Assembly: GCA_016199625.1 (NCBI GenBank)
Contig: JACQGI010000036.1
Coordinates: 1-38,662 of the forward strand
Origin: Acidobacteriota bacterium
GTDB lineage: Bacteria > Acidobacteriota > Vicinamibacteria > Fen-336
Length of the DNA stretch: 38,662 nucleotides
Direction of reading: 5' to 3'
Below are positions 9,332-17,120 of this stretch, piece by piece. The translations under genes were made by a program, and so were the position numbers. Numbering within the stretch: position 1 is the first letter of the stretch; each line of letters opens with the position of its first letter. Below the pieces are notes generated by a model, which saw only the letters and a program-made list of their open reading frames with translations, made no database searches and was not told the DNA's origin.

Positions 9332-9610
9332 ATGACCAAGGCGGAGCTGGTGGAAGAGGTTTCCAAGGTTTCGGACCTCACCCGCAAGCACTCCGAGGTC
9401 ATCGTCGAGGCCGTCTTCTCCTCGATCATCGACGCGCTGCAGAAGGGTGACAAGATCGAGCTCCGCGGCTTCGGGAGCTTTCGCATCCGAAGCCGGGGCA
9501 GCCGCACCGGCCGCAACCCCAAGACCGGTGCCGGCGTCCTAGTGCCCGCCAAGAGGGTCCCCCACTTCAAGCCCGGCAAGGAGCTCCGGGAGCTGATCAA
9601 CAGGCCCTGA
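9332..9610 (+). CDS. ihfB: HU/IHF-family DNA-bending protein (IHF beta-like)
   Basis: This 92-residue protein is full length for the family. It begins MTKAELVEEVSKVSDLTRKH, continues with the dimerisation helices, then RGFGSFRIRSRGSRTGRNPKTG, the beta-arm containing the conserved RNPKTG, and ends with VPHFKPGKELRELIN. The VPHFKPGKELR ending resembles IHF more than HU, and the location after rpsA matches ihfB. Whether it is a sequence-specific IHF heterodimer partner or acts alone cannot be told here. The start is ATG 9332, giving the canonical N-terminus; longer in-frame readings run into rpsA. The cyclase gene follows seven bases after the stop. Confidence 0.93.
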   Translation: MTKAELVEEVSKVSDLTRKHSEVIVEAVFSSIIDALQKGDKIELRGFGSFRIRSRGSRTGRNPKTGAGVLVPAKRVPHFKPGKELRELINRP

Positions 9611-9617
9611 GTCGCGC

Positions 9618-11429
9618 ATGGGGGCGCACTCTCTCTACCTGAAGGATCCCGCCGGCTCGCGCTTCGTCGCCGGCGGGCGTCCCGAGGCCGAAGCCCTCTT
9701 CGGGGTGCCGCTGCCGCCCCTGCCGTTCCCCGAGCGGGAGGGCGGGCGGGAGGTCTTCTTCGTCAAGTTCCACCCCCGCCTCCGGACTCTGCTTCAGCGC
9801 TTCCTCCAGGGGCTGCTGGCGCAGATCGGCATGCAGAGCCCCGGGCCGCCCCGCCCCGACTCGGGCAAGGACCAGGCCGAGTACGAGGCGGCCCTCGGGC
9901 GCATCCTGCGCTCGGTGAAGTGCACGGACCGCCGCTTCGGTCTCTCGAACCTCTTCTGGCTGGCCCACTCCCGCGACGTGGCGGACTGCCTGCGGGAGAT
10001 GGAGGCCAAGACGCCGACGGTTCGCAAGCTGAAGTACTCCCTCCACCCCATCCTCTCGTCCTTCTACCGGCAGGTGGAGCAGAGCGCCCGACGCGAGCTG
10101 GAGCGCCACGAGGGGGAGCACGCCTCGTTCCTTGCCGGCGGGAACGAGAACACGGCGCTCATCGACGCGGTGATCGAGGACGGCTTCGCTTTCACCGAGC
10201 TCTCGATCACCGACCTGGACTTCAACCAGTTCCTCGCCTCGAACAAGCGCTACCGCTTGTCCTCGGACCTCTTCTTCGAGATCTACACGATCCTGCTCCG
10301 GGAGACCGAGCGGCGGATCCGTGAGGGGGACCGGGGGATCCTCGGCCGGGCGGCCCGTCACCTGCCGGCCCTGCCCAGGGAGCAGTACCAGACGCAGCCG
10401 GGGGCAGCGAAGATCATGATGAACGCCCACGTCATGACCTACCTCTTCGGCGACGCCTGGTCGACGGGGACGAAGCTCATGGGCTCGGCGAAGATCAAGG
10501 CCGAGGCCGAGCGCCGGAAACCGGCCGAGATCCTGGACGCCTTCCTGGACCTGGTCAACGGGGTGAAGCGGTTCGAGATCCTGTCGTGGATGCGCGACCG
10601 TGTCCAGCTGCTATACCCCTTCGGTGCCGGCAAGGAGCTCGACGAGAAGGTGGCGAGCGGTGCCCGCCTGTACGAGTTCGGGGAGTCGGCCCAGGTCCTG
10701 AACAACGCCGTCAACGCCACGGTCCTGTTCCTCGACCTCCGGGGCTTCACGAAGACCTCCGAGGGCCAGATCTCCGAGCGCGACCTCACTCGGGAGCTCT
10801 ACACGGTGTTCGACGCGTTCGTGCCCCTGGTGCGGCGCTTCGGGGGGACCGTGGACAAGTTCCTCGGCGACGGGATCATGGTGACCTACGGCAGCGAGCA
10901 CGTGGACCCCCTGGATCCGCTGAACGCCCTGCGGACGGCGATCCTGTGCCAGGAGACCTTGAGGCGGCTGCGGGAAGAGAAGAAGACGTACTTCAAGATG
11001 GGGATCGCGATCCACTACGGCCGGGTCTACCTGGCCCGGTTCATCGCCGACGAGAACGCGGTGCAGAGCACGGTCATCGGACGCAACGTGAACCTGGCGG
11101 GGCGGCTCTCCTCGGCGGCGAAGAAGCCCATGGACGAGGACGAGACGGGGGAGATCTTCCCCGATCCGCCCCCGACGGTGTCGGGCCTTCGCGTGACAGT
11201 GGACGCGGCCGGAACGCTGTTCAACGAGGGGATCGCCATCAGCCGCGACACGCTGGTCCAGCTCGAGACCCACCTGCCCCTGACCCACGCCGAGGGCGGC
11301 CAGTCGACGCACATGGAGTACTTCGACGAGCCCATCGGCCGGCGCATCCGGATCCGGTACGCCGGGGACGCGAAGTTCAAGGGCGTTCGCTCGAGCTTCC
11401 CGGTGTACGAGGTGGACTACGAGGTGTAG
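9618..11429 (+). CDS. Class III nucleotidyl cyclase with a long uncharacterised N-terminus
   Basis: This 603-residue protein is apparently soluble, with no membrane segment or signal peptide. The catalytic domain spans about residues 365-500. VLFLDLRGFTKTSE carries the first metal Asp; GGTVDKFLGDGIMVTYG carries the purine-contacting Lys and the second metal Asp; TVIGRNVNLAGRLSS carries the transition-state Asn and Arg. Thr, not Asp, occupies the second purine-selecting position seven residues before that Asn, as in class IIIb cyclases, so cAMP is the likely product. The region after the core (about 500-603) is longer than usual. Residues 1-365 are mostly helical and match no domain I recognise. 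The HIT hydrolase gene follows 21 bases downstream. Confidence 0.85.
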   Translation: MGAHSLYLKDPAGSRFVAGGRPEAEALFGVPLPPLPFPEREGGREVFFVKFHPRLRTLLQRFLQGLLAQIGMQSPGPPRPDSGKDQAEYEAALGRILRSVKCTDRRFGLSNLFWLAHSRDVADCLREMEAKTPTVRKLKYSLHPILSSFYRQVEQSARRELERHEGEHASFLAGGNENTALIDAVIEDGFAFTELSITDLDFNQFLASNKRYRLSSDLFFEIYTILLRETERRIREGDRGILGRAARHLPALPREQYQTQPGAAKIMMNAHVMTYLFGDAWSTGTKLMGSAKIKAEAERRKPAEILDAFLDLVNGVKRFEILSWMRDRVQLLYPFGAGKELDEKVASGARLYEFGESAQVLNNAVNATVLFLDLRGFTKTSEGQISERDLTRELYTVFDAFVPLVRRFGGTVDKFLGDGIMVTYGSEHVDPLDPLNALRTAILCQETLRRLREEKKTYFKMGIAIHYGRVYLARFIADENAVQSTVIGRNVNLAGRLSSAAKKPMDEDETGEIFPDPPPTVSGLRVTVDAAGTLFNEGIAISRDTLVQLETHLPLTHAEGGQSTHMEYFDEPIGRRIRIRYAGDAKFKGVRSSFPVYEVDYEV

Positions 11430-11450
11430 GATTCCGCCGGGCGGAATCCC

Positions 11451-11933
11451 ATGGATCGCATCTGGGCGCCGTGGAGGAACGCGTACGTGACGTCGGTGGG
11501 GCAGGAGCCGGGCTGCGTCCTGTGCCGGGCTCTCCAGGAAGCCGGGGGCGAGGGCAGCCTCGTCGTCCACGTGGCGCCGCTGAACTTCCTCGTGATGAAC
11601 CTCTATCCGTACAACGCAGGGCACGTCATGGTCGCCCCGCGGCGTCATCTGGGAGCCTTGCGTGACGCGACCTCCGAGGAGCTGACGGAGATGATGACCC
11701 TCGCCCGCCGGCTCGAGGAGGTCCTCGAGGAGGTCTACCATCCCGACGGCGCGAATCTGGGGATGAACCTCGGTCGGCCGGCGGGGGCCGGCGTCGCCGA
11801 CCACATCCACCTCCACGTGGTGCCCCGCTGGACGGGCGACACGAACTTCATGACCGTTGTGGGAGACACCCGCGTGATTCCAGAGGACCCGGCGAAGGCC
11901 TGCGCCCGCCTCCGCCCCTACTTCACCCGGTGA
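11451..11933 (+). CDS. HIT-family nucleotide hydrolase/phosphorylase
   Basis: This 160-residue protein has the histidine-triad motif HIHLHVVP at residues 118-125, with His120 the expected nucleophile. The N-terminal MDRIWAPWRNAYV and the C22-x2-C25 pair are typical of the zinc-containing HIT branch that includes mycobacterial Ap4A phosphorylase and many bacterial proteins. NLYPYNAGHVMVAPRRH and MNLGRPAGAGVADHIH complete the fold. The substrate is likely a dinucleoside polyphosphate or nucleoside phosphoramidate. It lies just after the cyclase gene. Its stop overlaps the next gene's GTG start. Confidence 0.92.
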   Translation: MDRIWAPWRNAYVTSVGQEPGCVLCRALQEAGGEGSLVVHVAPLNFLVMNLYPYNAGHVMVAPRRHLGALRDATSEELTEMMTLARRLEEVLEEVYHPDGANLGMNLGRPAGAGVADHIHLHVVPRWTGDTNFMTVVGDTRVIPEDPAKACARLRPYFTR

Positions 11934-12958
11934 GGGCGGCCGGTCGCATCGTGACGCTCGTGAGGGGGGGGCTCGCCCTTCTGGTGGTCCTCGTCGCCGC
12001 CACGGTCGGACCCGGGGCCTCGGTGAGCGACAAGCCGGCGCGCGGCGAGGATGCCGTCTCCAGCCTTACGCTGTTCGCCGGCACGGCGCGTGGCCTGTTT
12101 CGGTCCCGCGACTGGGGCAACAACTGGGAACGGGTGCAGGCCGGACTCGAGCCGCTGGGGGCGGCCCGTTCGGTGCTGGCGATGGGACCGTGGGTGTACG
12201 TCGGCGGAGACGGCGGGCTGTTCTTCTCCGAGGACTTCGGCGAGACCTGGCGGTCGGTCTACACGGCCTCGCAGGTGCTCGCCGTCCTGACGTCGCGGTA
12301 TCCGCAGGCGGACCCCACGATCTTCCTGGGCACGCCCCAGGGTCTGCTCAAGTCCGACGACGGCCGAGCGTTCCGACCGACGCCCCTCGTGGGGACGCCC
12401 GTCCATCGCCTCGAGTGGCCGGGTCCGGCTCTCGTTGCGGCGACGGGCCGCGGCGTCCGCGTCTCGGACGACTCGGCCCAGAGCTTCCGTCCTCCGGGAG
12501 CGGGACTCCCGGCCGTCGAGGTCCGGGCCCTCGCGGTGTCCCAGTACTTCGCCTCGGATCCGGTTCTCTTCGCCGGTGCGAGTTCCCAGGGGGTCTTCCG
12601 CTCGGCCGACGGCGGCACGACGTGGACGGCGGCGGGGCTCGAGGGACGCCGCGTGAACGACCTGGTGTGGATCGGCCCCTCCCTGCACGCCGCGACGGAC
12701 GCCGGGATCTTCCGCAGCCAGGACGCCGGGAGCTCGTGGCTCCCGATCGGCGAGGGCGTCACCCGCCAGCGCCCCGAGCGGCTTCTCTTCCCTCTGTACC
12801 CCCCGTCGGGCGCCGAGGCCTTTCTGGCCACCGACGGCGGTCTCTTCTGGACGGGGGACGGCGGCTCGCGCTGGCGGCCCTCCGGCCTGGGCGGGGAGGC
12901 GGTGCTGTGCCTCGGTACGTTCCCTCCTCCCGACCCGGTGCGAAAGAAGGGCCGATGA
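11930..12958 (+). CDS. Secreted BNR/YCF48-type seven-bladed beta-propeller
   Basis: This 342-residue protein starts at a GTG overlapping the HIT stop. An N-terminal hydrophobic segment (about residues 10-27, LVRGGLALLVVLVAATVG) is a likely signal peptide. The rest consists of about seven repeats of the pattern LFAGT..GLFRS.D.G..W, for example GGLFFSEDFGETW, QGVFRSADGGTTWTAAGL and AGIFRSQDAGSSWLPIG, each ending in an Asp-box-like SxDxGxxW. That gives a seven-bladed propeller of the sialidase/VPS10/YCF48 type. No glycosidase active-site set is evident. The function is unknown; the usual guesses are a scaffold or assembly factor in the periplasm. Its stop overlaps the dapF ATG. Confidence 0.8.
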   Translation: MRAAGRIVTLVRGGLALLVVLVAATVGPGASVSDKPARGEDAVSSLTLFAGTARGLFRSRDWGNNWERVQAGLEPLGAARSVLAMGPWVYVGGDGGLFFSEDFGETWRSVYTASQVLAVLTSRYPQADPTIFLGTPQGLLKSDDGRAFRPTPLVGTPVHRLEWPGPALVAATGRGVRVSDDSAQSFRPPGAGLPAVEVRALAVSQYFASDPVLFAGASSQGVFRSADGGTTWTAAGLEGRRVNDLVWIGPSLHAATDAGIFRSQDAGSSWLPIGEGVTRQRPERLLFPLYPPSGAEAFLATDGGLFWTGDGGSRWRPSGLGGEAVLCLGTFPPPDPVRKKGR

Positions 12959-13797
12959 GGCTCGCGAAAGCCCACGGTCTCGGCAACGACTTCCTCCTGC
13001 TCGCGCGGGCGGAGGCGTCGGGGGACCGCTCGATCCTCGCCCGGAGGCTCTGTGGGCGGCACACGGGGGTCGGGGCCGACGGGCTGATCCTCTTCGAGGC
13101 CGGAGCGGGGGGCGTGACCCTGGAGCTGGTCAACGCCGACGGAAGCGACGCCGAGATCTCGGGCAACGGATTGCGTTGCCTCGCGGCCTACGTCGTGGCA
13201 CGCGGTCTCGCGCCGGTCGACCACGTCGTCCGGACGGTGGCCGGGCCGAGGCCGGTCGCCGTCGAGACCCTCGGCGCGAGCCGGTACCGCGTGTCCACGG
13301 GACTCGGCGCGCCGCTCCTGGCCAGCGACGCCATCCCCGTGGCGCTCGCGCCGCCTGCCGCTCGCGTCGTGGATCACCCGCTCAACGTCCGCGACGGCGA
13401 GGTGCGGGTCACCGCGACGTCCCTCGGCAATCCCCACTGCGCCGTCTTTTGCGACGAGCCGGCTTCCGACGTCCTCGTGACGAGACTGGGACCCGCGCTC
13501 GAGACCCACGGCTTCTTCCCGCGGCGGACGAACGTGGAGTTCGTCACCGTCGTGCGCCGGGACGAGCTGCGGGTGCGCTTCTGGGAGCGCGGCGTGGGAC
13601 CGACCCTGGCTTCCGGGACGGGCGCCGCGAGCGCGGCCGTGGCGGCCATCCTGAACGGGCGCGCCGAGCGCCGCGTCAGGGTGGTGTGCGACGGAGGAGT
13701 CCTGGACGTCGAATGGCCCGAGGGTGGCCCGGTGCGGCAGGTGGGGGAGGTCGAGCTTCTGTTCGAGGGAGAGTGGCTGGCGGCTACTTCTTCCTGA
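12955..13797 (+). CDS. dapF: Diaminopimelate epimerase, both catalytic cysteines replaced by Ser
   Basis: This 280-residue protein has the full DapF architecture: KAHGLGNDFLLL at the start, GADGLILFE, the first active-site loop NADGSDAEISGNGLRCLA, SLGNPHCAVF, NVEFVTV, and the second loop ERGVGPTLASGTGAASA. In characterised DapF enzymes the two loops read CGNG and CGTG, with a Cys acting as base and acid on each side. Here both are Ser (Ser69, codon TCG; Ser220, codon TCC), read directly from the DNA. The fold and substrate loops are otherwise well conserved, so the assignment is firm but the mechanism or activity is open. It shares an ATGA overlap with the propeller gene, and its 3' end overlaps the convergent DUF4398 gene by 14 bases. 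Confidence 0.9.
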   Translation: MRLAKAHGLGNDFLLLARAEASGDRSILARRLCGRHTGVGADGLILFEAGAGGVTLELVNADGSDAEISGNGLRCLAAYVVARGLAPVDHVVRTVAGPRPVAVETLGASRYRVSTGLGAPLLASDAIPVALAPPAARVVDHPLNVRDGEVRVTATSLGNPHCAVFCDEPASDVLVTRLGPALETHGFFPRRTNVEFVTVVRRDELRVRFWERGVGPTLASGTGAASAAVAAILNGRAERRVRVVCDGGVLDVEWPEGGPVRQVGEVELLFEGEWLAATSS

Positions 13798-14407
13798 CGG
13801 CGGGCTTGCCCCGCCGGCCCTTGGGGTGTTCGGCCTGCCACCTCTCGAGCGCGCCCCGGAAGAGCCCCGGCAGAGGCACCGCCCTGGCCTTGAGGTCCGT
13901 GGCCGCCTGCTGGGCCCCGAGCAGGTCCCCCGAGTCGAGGAGGCGCGCCACGGCGTCGAGGCTCTGCTGCACCTCGCCGACCCGAGGGGCGACCTCCTCG
14001 AAGGCCTCGTCCGGGACCTTGGCCGTCACGGCCTCTTCGCGGATGGTCCCGACTTCGTCCAGGACGGCCAGGACCTCGGTCTTCGCCACCTCGGCGGCGC
14101 TGCGCGCCACGGTCCTGGCGGCGGCGGCAGCCTGAGAGGCCGTGCGCGCCCGCTCGGCAGCGTGCGTCGCCGACGAGAGGGCCCCGCGGTAGTCCTTTTC
14201 CTGGACCTTGCGCTGGGCGTCCGAGAGCGCCGTCTCCGCCTCGCGGAAACGGTCGGCAGCATATTGCCCGGCGCCCTCCTGCCGGGCCTGCCCGACGGCC
14301 GCCTCGGCCGCAGCGATCTCGCGGGTGGGGGGCTGATCGCAGCCCAGGAGAGCCAGGCCCGCCATGACGGCCAGCCCCGGACGCAGCCAACAGGTCGCGA
14401 CGCTCAT
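13784..14407 (-). CDS. DUF4398-like lipoprotein
   Basis: This 207-residue protein has a lipoprotein signal ending in LALLGC (acylated Cys23). The mature part is almost entirely Ala/Glu/Arg-rich helix with ADRFREAETALSDAQRKVQE and YRGALSSATHAAERARTAS, a pattern of DUF4398 envelope proteins. The C-terminal tail is basic (KGRRGKPAVRKK). The function is unknown; an outer-membrane-anchored helical protein is likely. The ATG at 14407 lies only ten bases after the predicted -10, so the transcript may be nearly leaderless; no Shine-Dalgarno is present. It is downstream of the rhodanese and MauE-like genes on the same strand and runs into the convergent dapF. Confidence 0.75.
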   Translation of the reverse strand: MSVATCWLRPGLAVMAGLALLGCDQPPTREIAAAEAAVGQARQEGAGQYAADRFREAETALSDAQRKVQEKDYRGALSSATHAAERARTASQAAAAARTVARSAAEVAKTEVLAVLDEVGTIREEAVTAKVPDEAFEEVAPRVGEVQQSLDAVARLLDSGDLLGAQQAATDLKARAVPLPGLFRGALERWQAEHPKGRRGKPAVRKK

Positions 14408-14417
14408 GAGCGCGTGG

Positions 14418-14447
14418 ATGCTAGTCGGGCGGTCCAGTCCTTGTCAA
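14418..14447 (-). promoter_or_regulatory. Sigma70-type promoter of the DUF4398 lipoprotein gene
   Basis: On the minus strand TTGACA (14447-14442) is followed by an 18-base spacer and TAGCAT (14423-14418, 4 of 6). The -35 overlaps the stop codon of the upstream MauE-like gene. The start codon lies ten bases beyond the -10, so the expected transcript begins about four bases before the ATG. Confidence 0.6.
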
Positions 14448-14929
14448 CGCGCCGGCAGGGCCTCCGCAGTGGCCCCGGATTCGGACGTGCGCACCGGCAC
14501 CGCCACGAGCGCCAGGGCCCCGGCCAGCAGGAGCGTGTCGCCGAGGAGCAGCCCCCACCCGGCCCGCCGGCCTTCGGCGCCCACGGTGAAGCAGCCGCAG
14601 TTCTGCACGTCGATGCCCCGGTACAGGGCCGACCCGACGGCCAAGACGAACGTCACGAGCATCGCCGCGGTCAGGAGCGCCGCCTCGCGGCGCCAGACGC
14701 CGGCCATGAGCAGGAGCCCGGCCACCGCCTCGATCCAGGGAAGGACCACGGCGAAGGTGTTGGGGACGAGGGGCGGGATCGATTGGCTGGGTCCGATCAC
14801 CTGGTAGTGGTAGACGATCCGCGCGAACTCCGGCGGGTGCGCGATCTTGTCGAGGCTGGCGTAGAGGAAGACCGCGCCGATGACGAGGCCCAGGACGCGG
14901 TGGGTCGCGGGGTGCGCGAGCAGCTTCAC
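14444..14929 (-). CDS. MauE/DoxX-like membrane protein
   Basis: This 161-residue protein has four predicted membrane helices, beginning HRVLGLVIGAVFLYASLDKI. The conserved features are LDKIAHPPEFARIV after the first helix, LPWIEAVAGLLLMAG, and the CGCF motif in IDVQNCGCFTVG before the last helix, which are typical of the MauE branch. MauE is required for methylamine dehydrogenase maturation, but most homologues sit beside thiol, thioredoxin or rhodanese genes and probably take part in envelope thiol or quinone chemistry. The GTG start overlaps the rhodanese stop. No methylamine dehydrogenase genes are nearby, so a general redox role is more likely. Confidence 0.82.
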   Translation of the reverse strand: MKLLAHPATHRVLGLVIGAVFLYASLDKIAHPPEFARIVYHYQVIGPSQSIPPLVPNTFAVVLPWIEAVAGLLLMAGVWRREAALLTAAMLVTFVLAVGSALYRGIDVQNCGCFTVGAEGRRAGWGLLLGDTLLLAGALALVAVPVRTSESGATAEALPAR

Positions 14930-15375
14930 GGGGCGTCCCCGACCTTCTCCGGATAGCCGGCCTCCTGCCAGCCCGGCCAGCCCTCGTGAAGGATCGCCGC
15001 CGGGATTCCTCGCTCCTTGAGCTTCCGCGCCACGTCGTGGCTGGCCTCGCAGCCGTAGCCACTGCAGTAGACGATGACGTCGAGAGCGCTGCGCAGCCGC
15101 GATTCGATGCGGGCGAAGTGCGGCTCGAAGTCGTCCTCCGGCAGGGGCAGCGCGCCTGGGACGTGGGACATCTGGTAGAACGCCGCGGGGCGGGCGTCGA
15201 GGAAGAGGGCGCCGCGCTCGAGGCGCGCCCGCGCGTCGGCGACCACGACCACGTCGTCTCCGTCCTTGAGAAAGACGTTGCGTGCCAGAGCCAGCCCGCG
15301 GCCCGAGGCGGCGTTCCAGACGAGCCCCAGGACGCTCCCCAGCCCCACGAGGACCGCCACGCGCCACACCTTCAT
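14926..15375 (-). CDS. Membrane-anchored rhodanese-like protein
   Basis: This 149-residue protein has an N-terminal hydrophobic segment (about residues 4-20, WRVAVLVGLGSVLGLVW) that acts as an anchor or uncleaved signal, so the catalytic domain is probably periplasmic. The rhodanese domain (about 40-145) includes LFLDARPAAFYQMSHVPGAL, the active-site loop VYCSGYGCEASHDVARKL with the persulfide Cys, and HEGWPGWQEAGYP. It would carry sulfane sulfur or handle thiols. It overlaps the MauE-like gene by GTGA, so the two are a coupled pair. The ATG lies about six bases after a possible -10, again suggesting little or no leader. Confidence 0.88.
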   Translation of the reverse strand: MKVWRVAVLVGLGSVLGLVWNAASGRGLALARNVFLKDGDDVVVVADARARLERGALFLDARPAAFYQMSHVPGALPLPEDDFEPHFARIESRLRSALDVIVYCSGYGCEASHDVARKLKERGIPAAILHEGWPGWQEAGYPEKVGDAP

Positions 15376-15381
15376 CCGGCA

Positions 15382-15410
15382 AAGGTACCACGCGCCGCGC
15401 TCCGCCTCAA
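15382..15410 (-). promoter_or_regulatory. Possible promoter of the rhodanese-MauE pair
   Basis: On the minus strand TTGAGG (15410-15405) precedes TACCTT (15387-15382) with a 17-base spacer. Match to consensus is moderate (4 and 3 of 6). The predicted start falls at or next to the A of the ATG at 15375, implying a leaderless message. Confidence 0.4.
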
Positions 15411-15480
15411 CGAATGGCCGCCGGCAGCCACGTGTGCTAACGTGGGCGTGCGAAGCGAGCGTCGCGCCGCGTCTTCCCCG

Positions 15481-16236
15481 ATGTCAGCCATCGCCTCGGA
15501 TGCCCTCGTCCTCCGGACCCTCAAGCTCGGCGAGACGAGCAAGATCGTCGTGCTCCTGACGAGGGAGCGCGGCAAGGTTCGGGCGGTCGCCAAGGGGGCC
15601 CGTGGTCCGCGATCCCGCTACCACTCCTCCCTCGAACCGCTGTCCGAAGTGCGTGTGGAGCTCCACGGGCGTCAGGGGACGGACCTCTACCGCCTGGGCC
15701 AGTGCGAGCTGGTCCGCTCGGCGTTCCCGGCGGGGGACCGCGGCCTCGAGACGGCGCTGTCGCTCTCGTATTTTGCCGAGCTGCTCGACGCCTTTTCGCA
15801 GGAGGGCGAGGCCGAGGACGCCGCGTACCGGCTGGCCGTGGCCATCGTGCGAGCGGCCGAGGACGGCGTGGACCCGGCAGCCCTGGCGCGGTACCTCGAG
15901 GCCTGGCTCCTCAAGCTCCACGGCCTGTACCCACCCCTCGATCGCTGCGCCGCGTGCGGCGGTCTCCTGCCCCGCGGCGCGCTGCGCTACCACCGTGCGG
16001 CGCACGGCTTCGTGTGCGATGATTGCGGGCCCGCTTCGGGGCCCGTGCTCCCGGAGGGGGCCCGGGCCTTCGTCGTCGACGCATTCCGGAGGGCCCCGGC
16101 GGCGATGACGGGGGTCCCGGCGGAGGCGGCCGTCCTCGAGTCCTTCCACCAGGACCTCATCACGAACCATCTGGAGCGGGCCCTGCGCTCCCAGCGCGTC
16201 ATGAGGGACGTGGCCCGGGAGACGCGAGAGAGATGA
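15481..16236 (+). CDS. recO: DNA repair protein RecO
   Basis: This 251-residue protein begins with the RecO OB-fold, [20 protein letters not shown], then [20 protein letters not shown]. The helical domain has a four-Cys zinc site: C156/C159 in CAACGG and C179/C182 in CDDCG. RecO anneals ssDNA and, with RecR, loads RecA onto SSB-coated DNA in the RecF pathway. The ATG at 15481 gives the usual N-terminus; a longer in-frame reading would cross the divergent intergenic region. A possible extended -10 (TAACGT, 15438-15443) lies upstream. Its stop overlaps the glyQ ATG. Confidence 0.92.
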   Translation: MSAIASDALVLRTLKLGETSKIVVLLTRERGKVRAVAKGARGPRSRYHSSLEPLSEVRVELHGRQGTDLYRLGQCELVRSAFPAGDRGLETALSLSYFAELLDAFSQEGEAEDAAYRLAVAIVRAAEDGVDPAALARYLEAWLLKLHGLYPPLDRCAACGGLLPRGALRYHRAAHGFVCDDCGPASGPVLPEGARAFVVDAFRRAPAAMTGVPAEAAVLESFHQDLITNHLERALRSQRVMRDVARETRER

Positions 16237-17120
16237 CCCTGCAGGAGATCGTTTTCTCGCTGGAGAGGTACTGGGCGGATCGGGGCTGCCTCATCCACCA
16301 GCCCTGGGACGCCGAGGTGGGGGCCGGCACGATGCACCCCGAGACCTTCCTGCGGGTGCTCGGGCCCCGGCCATGGAAGGTCGCCTACGTCCAGCCCTCC
16401 CGCCGTCCCGCGGACGGCCGGTACGGAGAGAATCCCAACCGGCTCTACAAGCACCACCAGTACCAGGTCGTCCTCAAGCCCGCCCCGGCCGACGTGCAGG
16501 ACGCGTACCTGGGGAGCCTCCGCGCCCTCGGGATCGATCCGGCGGCTCACGACGTGCGCTTCGAGGAGGACAACTGGGAGTCACCCACACTCGGCGCGTG
16601 GGGGATCGGCTGGCAAGTGCTCCTCGACGGCCAGGAGATCACGCAGTTCACCTACTTCCAGCAGGCGGGAGGAATCGACCTCGCGCCCATCTCCGCCGAG
16701 ATCACTTACGGCCTCGAGCGGATCGCCATGTACCTCCAGGACGTGGACGACGTCTACGACCTGCGCTGGTCCCCGGAGGTCCGCTACCGCGACGTGCGCC
16801 ACGAGGAGGAGTACCAGCTCTCGCGCTACTCCTTCGAGCTGGCCGACGCGGAGCTGCACCGGACGCTCTTCGAGCGCTACCTGGCCGAAGGCTGGCGGGT
16901 GCTCGGCGCCCCCGGCGGTCGCTCCGTGCACGCAGCCTACGATTGGTGCCTGAAGTCGTCCCACGTGTTCAACGTCCTCGACGCGCGAGGGGCGATCTCG
17001 GTCTCGCAGCGGGCCGGGATGATCCTCTCGATCCGGAAGCTCGCGTGCGCCGTCGCCCAGGCCTACGTGAAGCCGGCGGAGGCCGAGCCCGCCGCGCCTC
17101 CGGAGGCGGCCCGTGGCTGA
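16233..17120 (+). CDS. glyQ: Glycyl-tRNA synthetase alpha subunit
   Basis: This 295-residue class II synthetase subunit carries the catalytic core of the alpha2beta2 bacterial GlyRS. It is very well conserved: [80 protein letters not shown], and [16 protein letters not shown]. It activates glycine and transfers it to tRNA(Gly) together with the beta subunit encoded next. The ATG overlaps the recO stop (ATGA). The glyS GTG starts eight bases before its end. Confidence 0.97.
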   Translation: MTLQEIVFSLERYWADRGCLIHQPWDAEVGAGTMHPETFLRVLGPRPWKVAYVQPSRRPADGRYGENPNRLYKHHQYQVVLKPAPADVQDAYLGSLRALGIDPAAHDVRFEEDNWESPTLGAWGIGWQVLLDGQEITQFTYFQQAGGIDLAPISAEITYGLERIAMYLQDVDDVYDLRWSPEVRYRDVRHEEEYQLSRYSFELADAELHRTLFERYLAEGWRVLGAPGGRSVHAAYDWCLKSSHVFNVLDARGAISVSQRAGMILSIRKLACAVAQAYVKPAEAEPAAPPEAARG

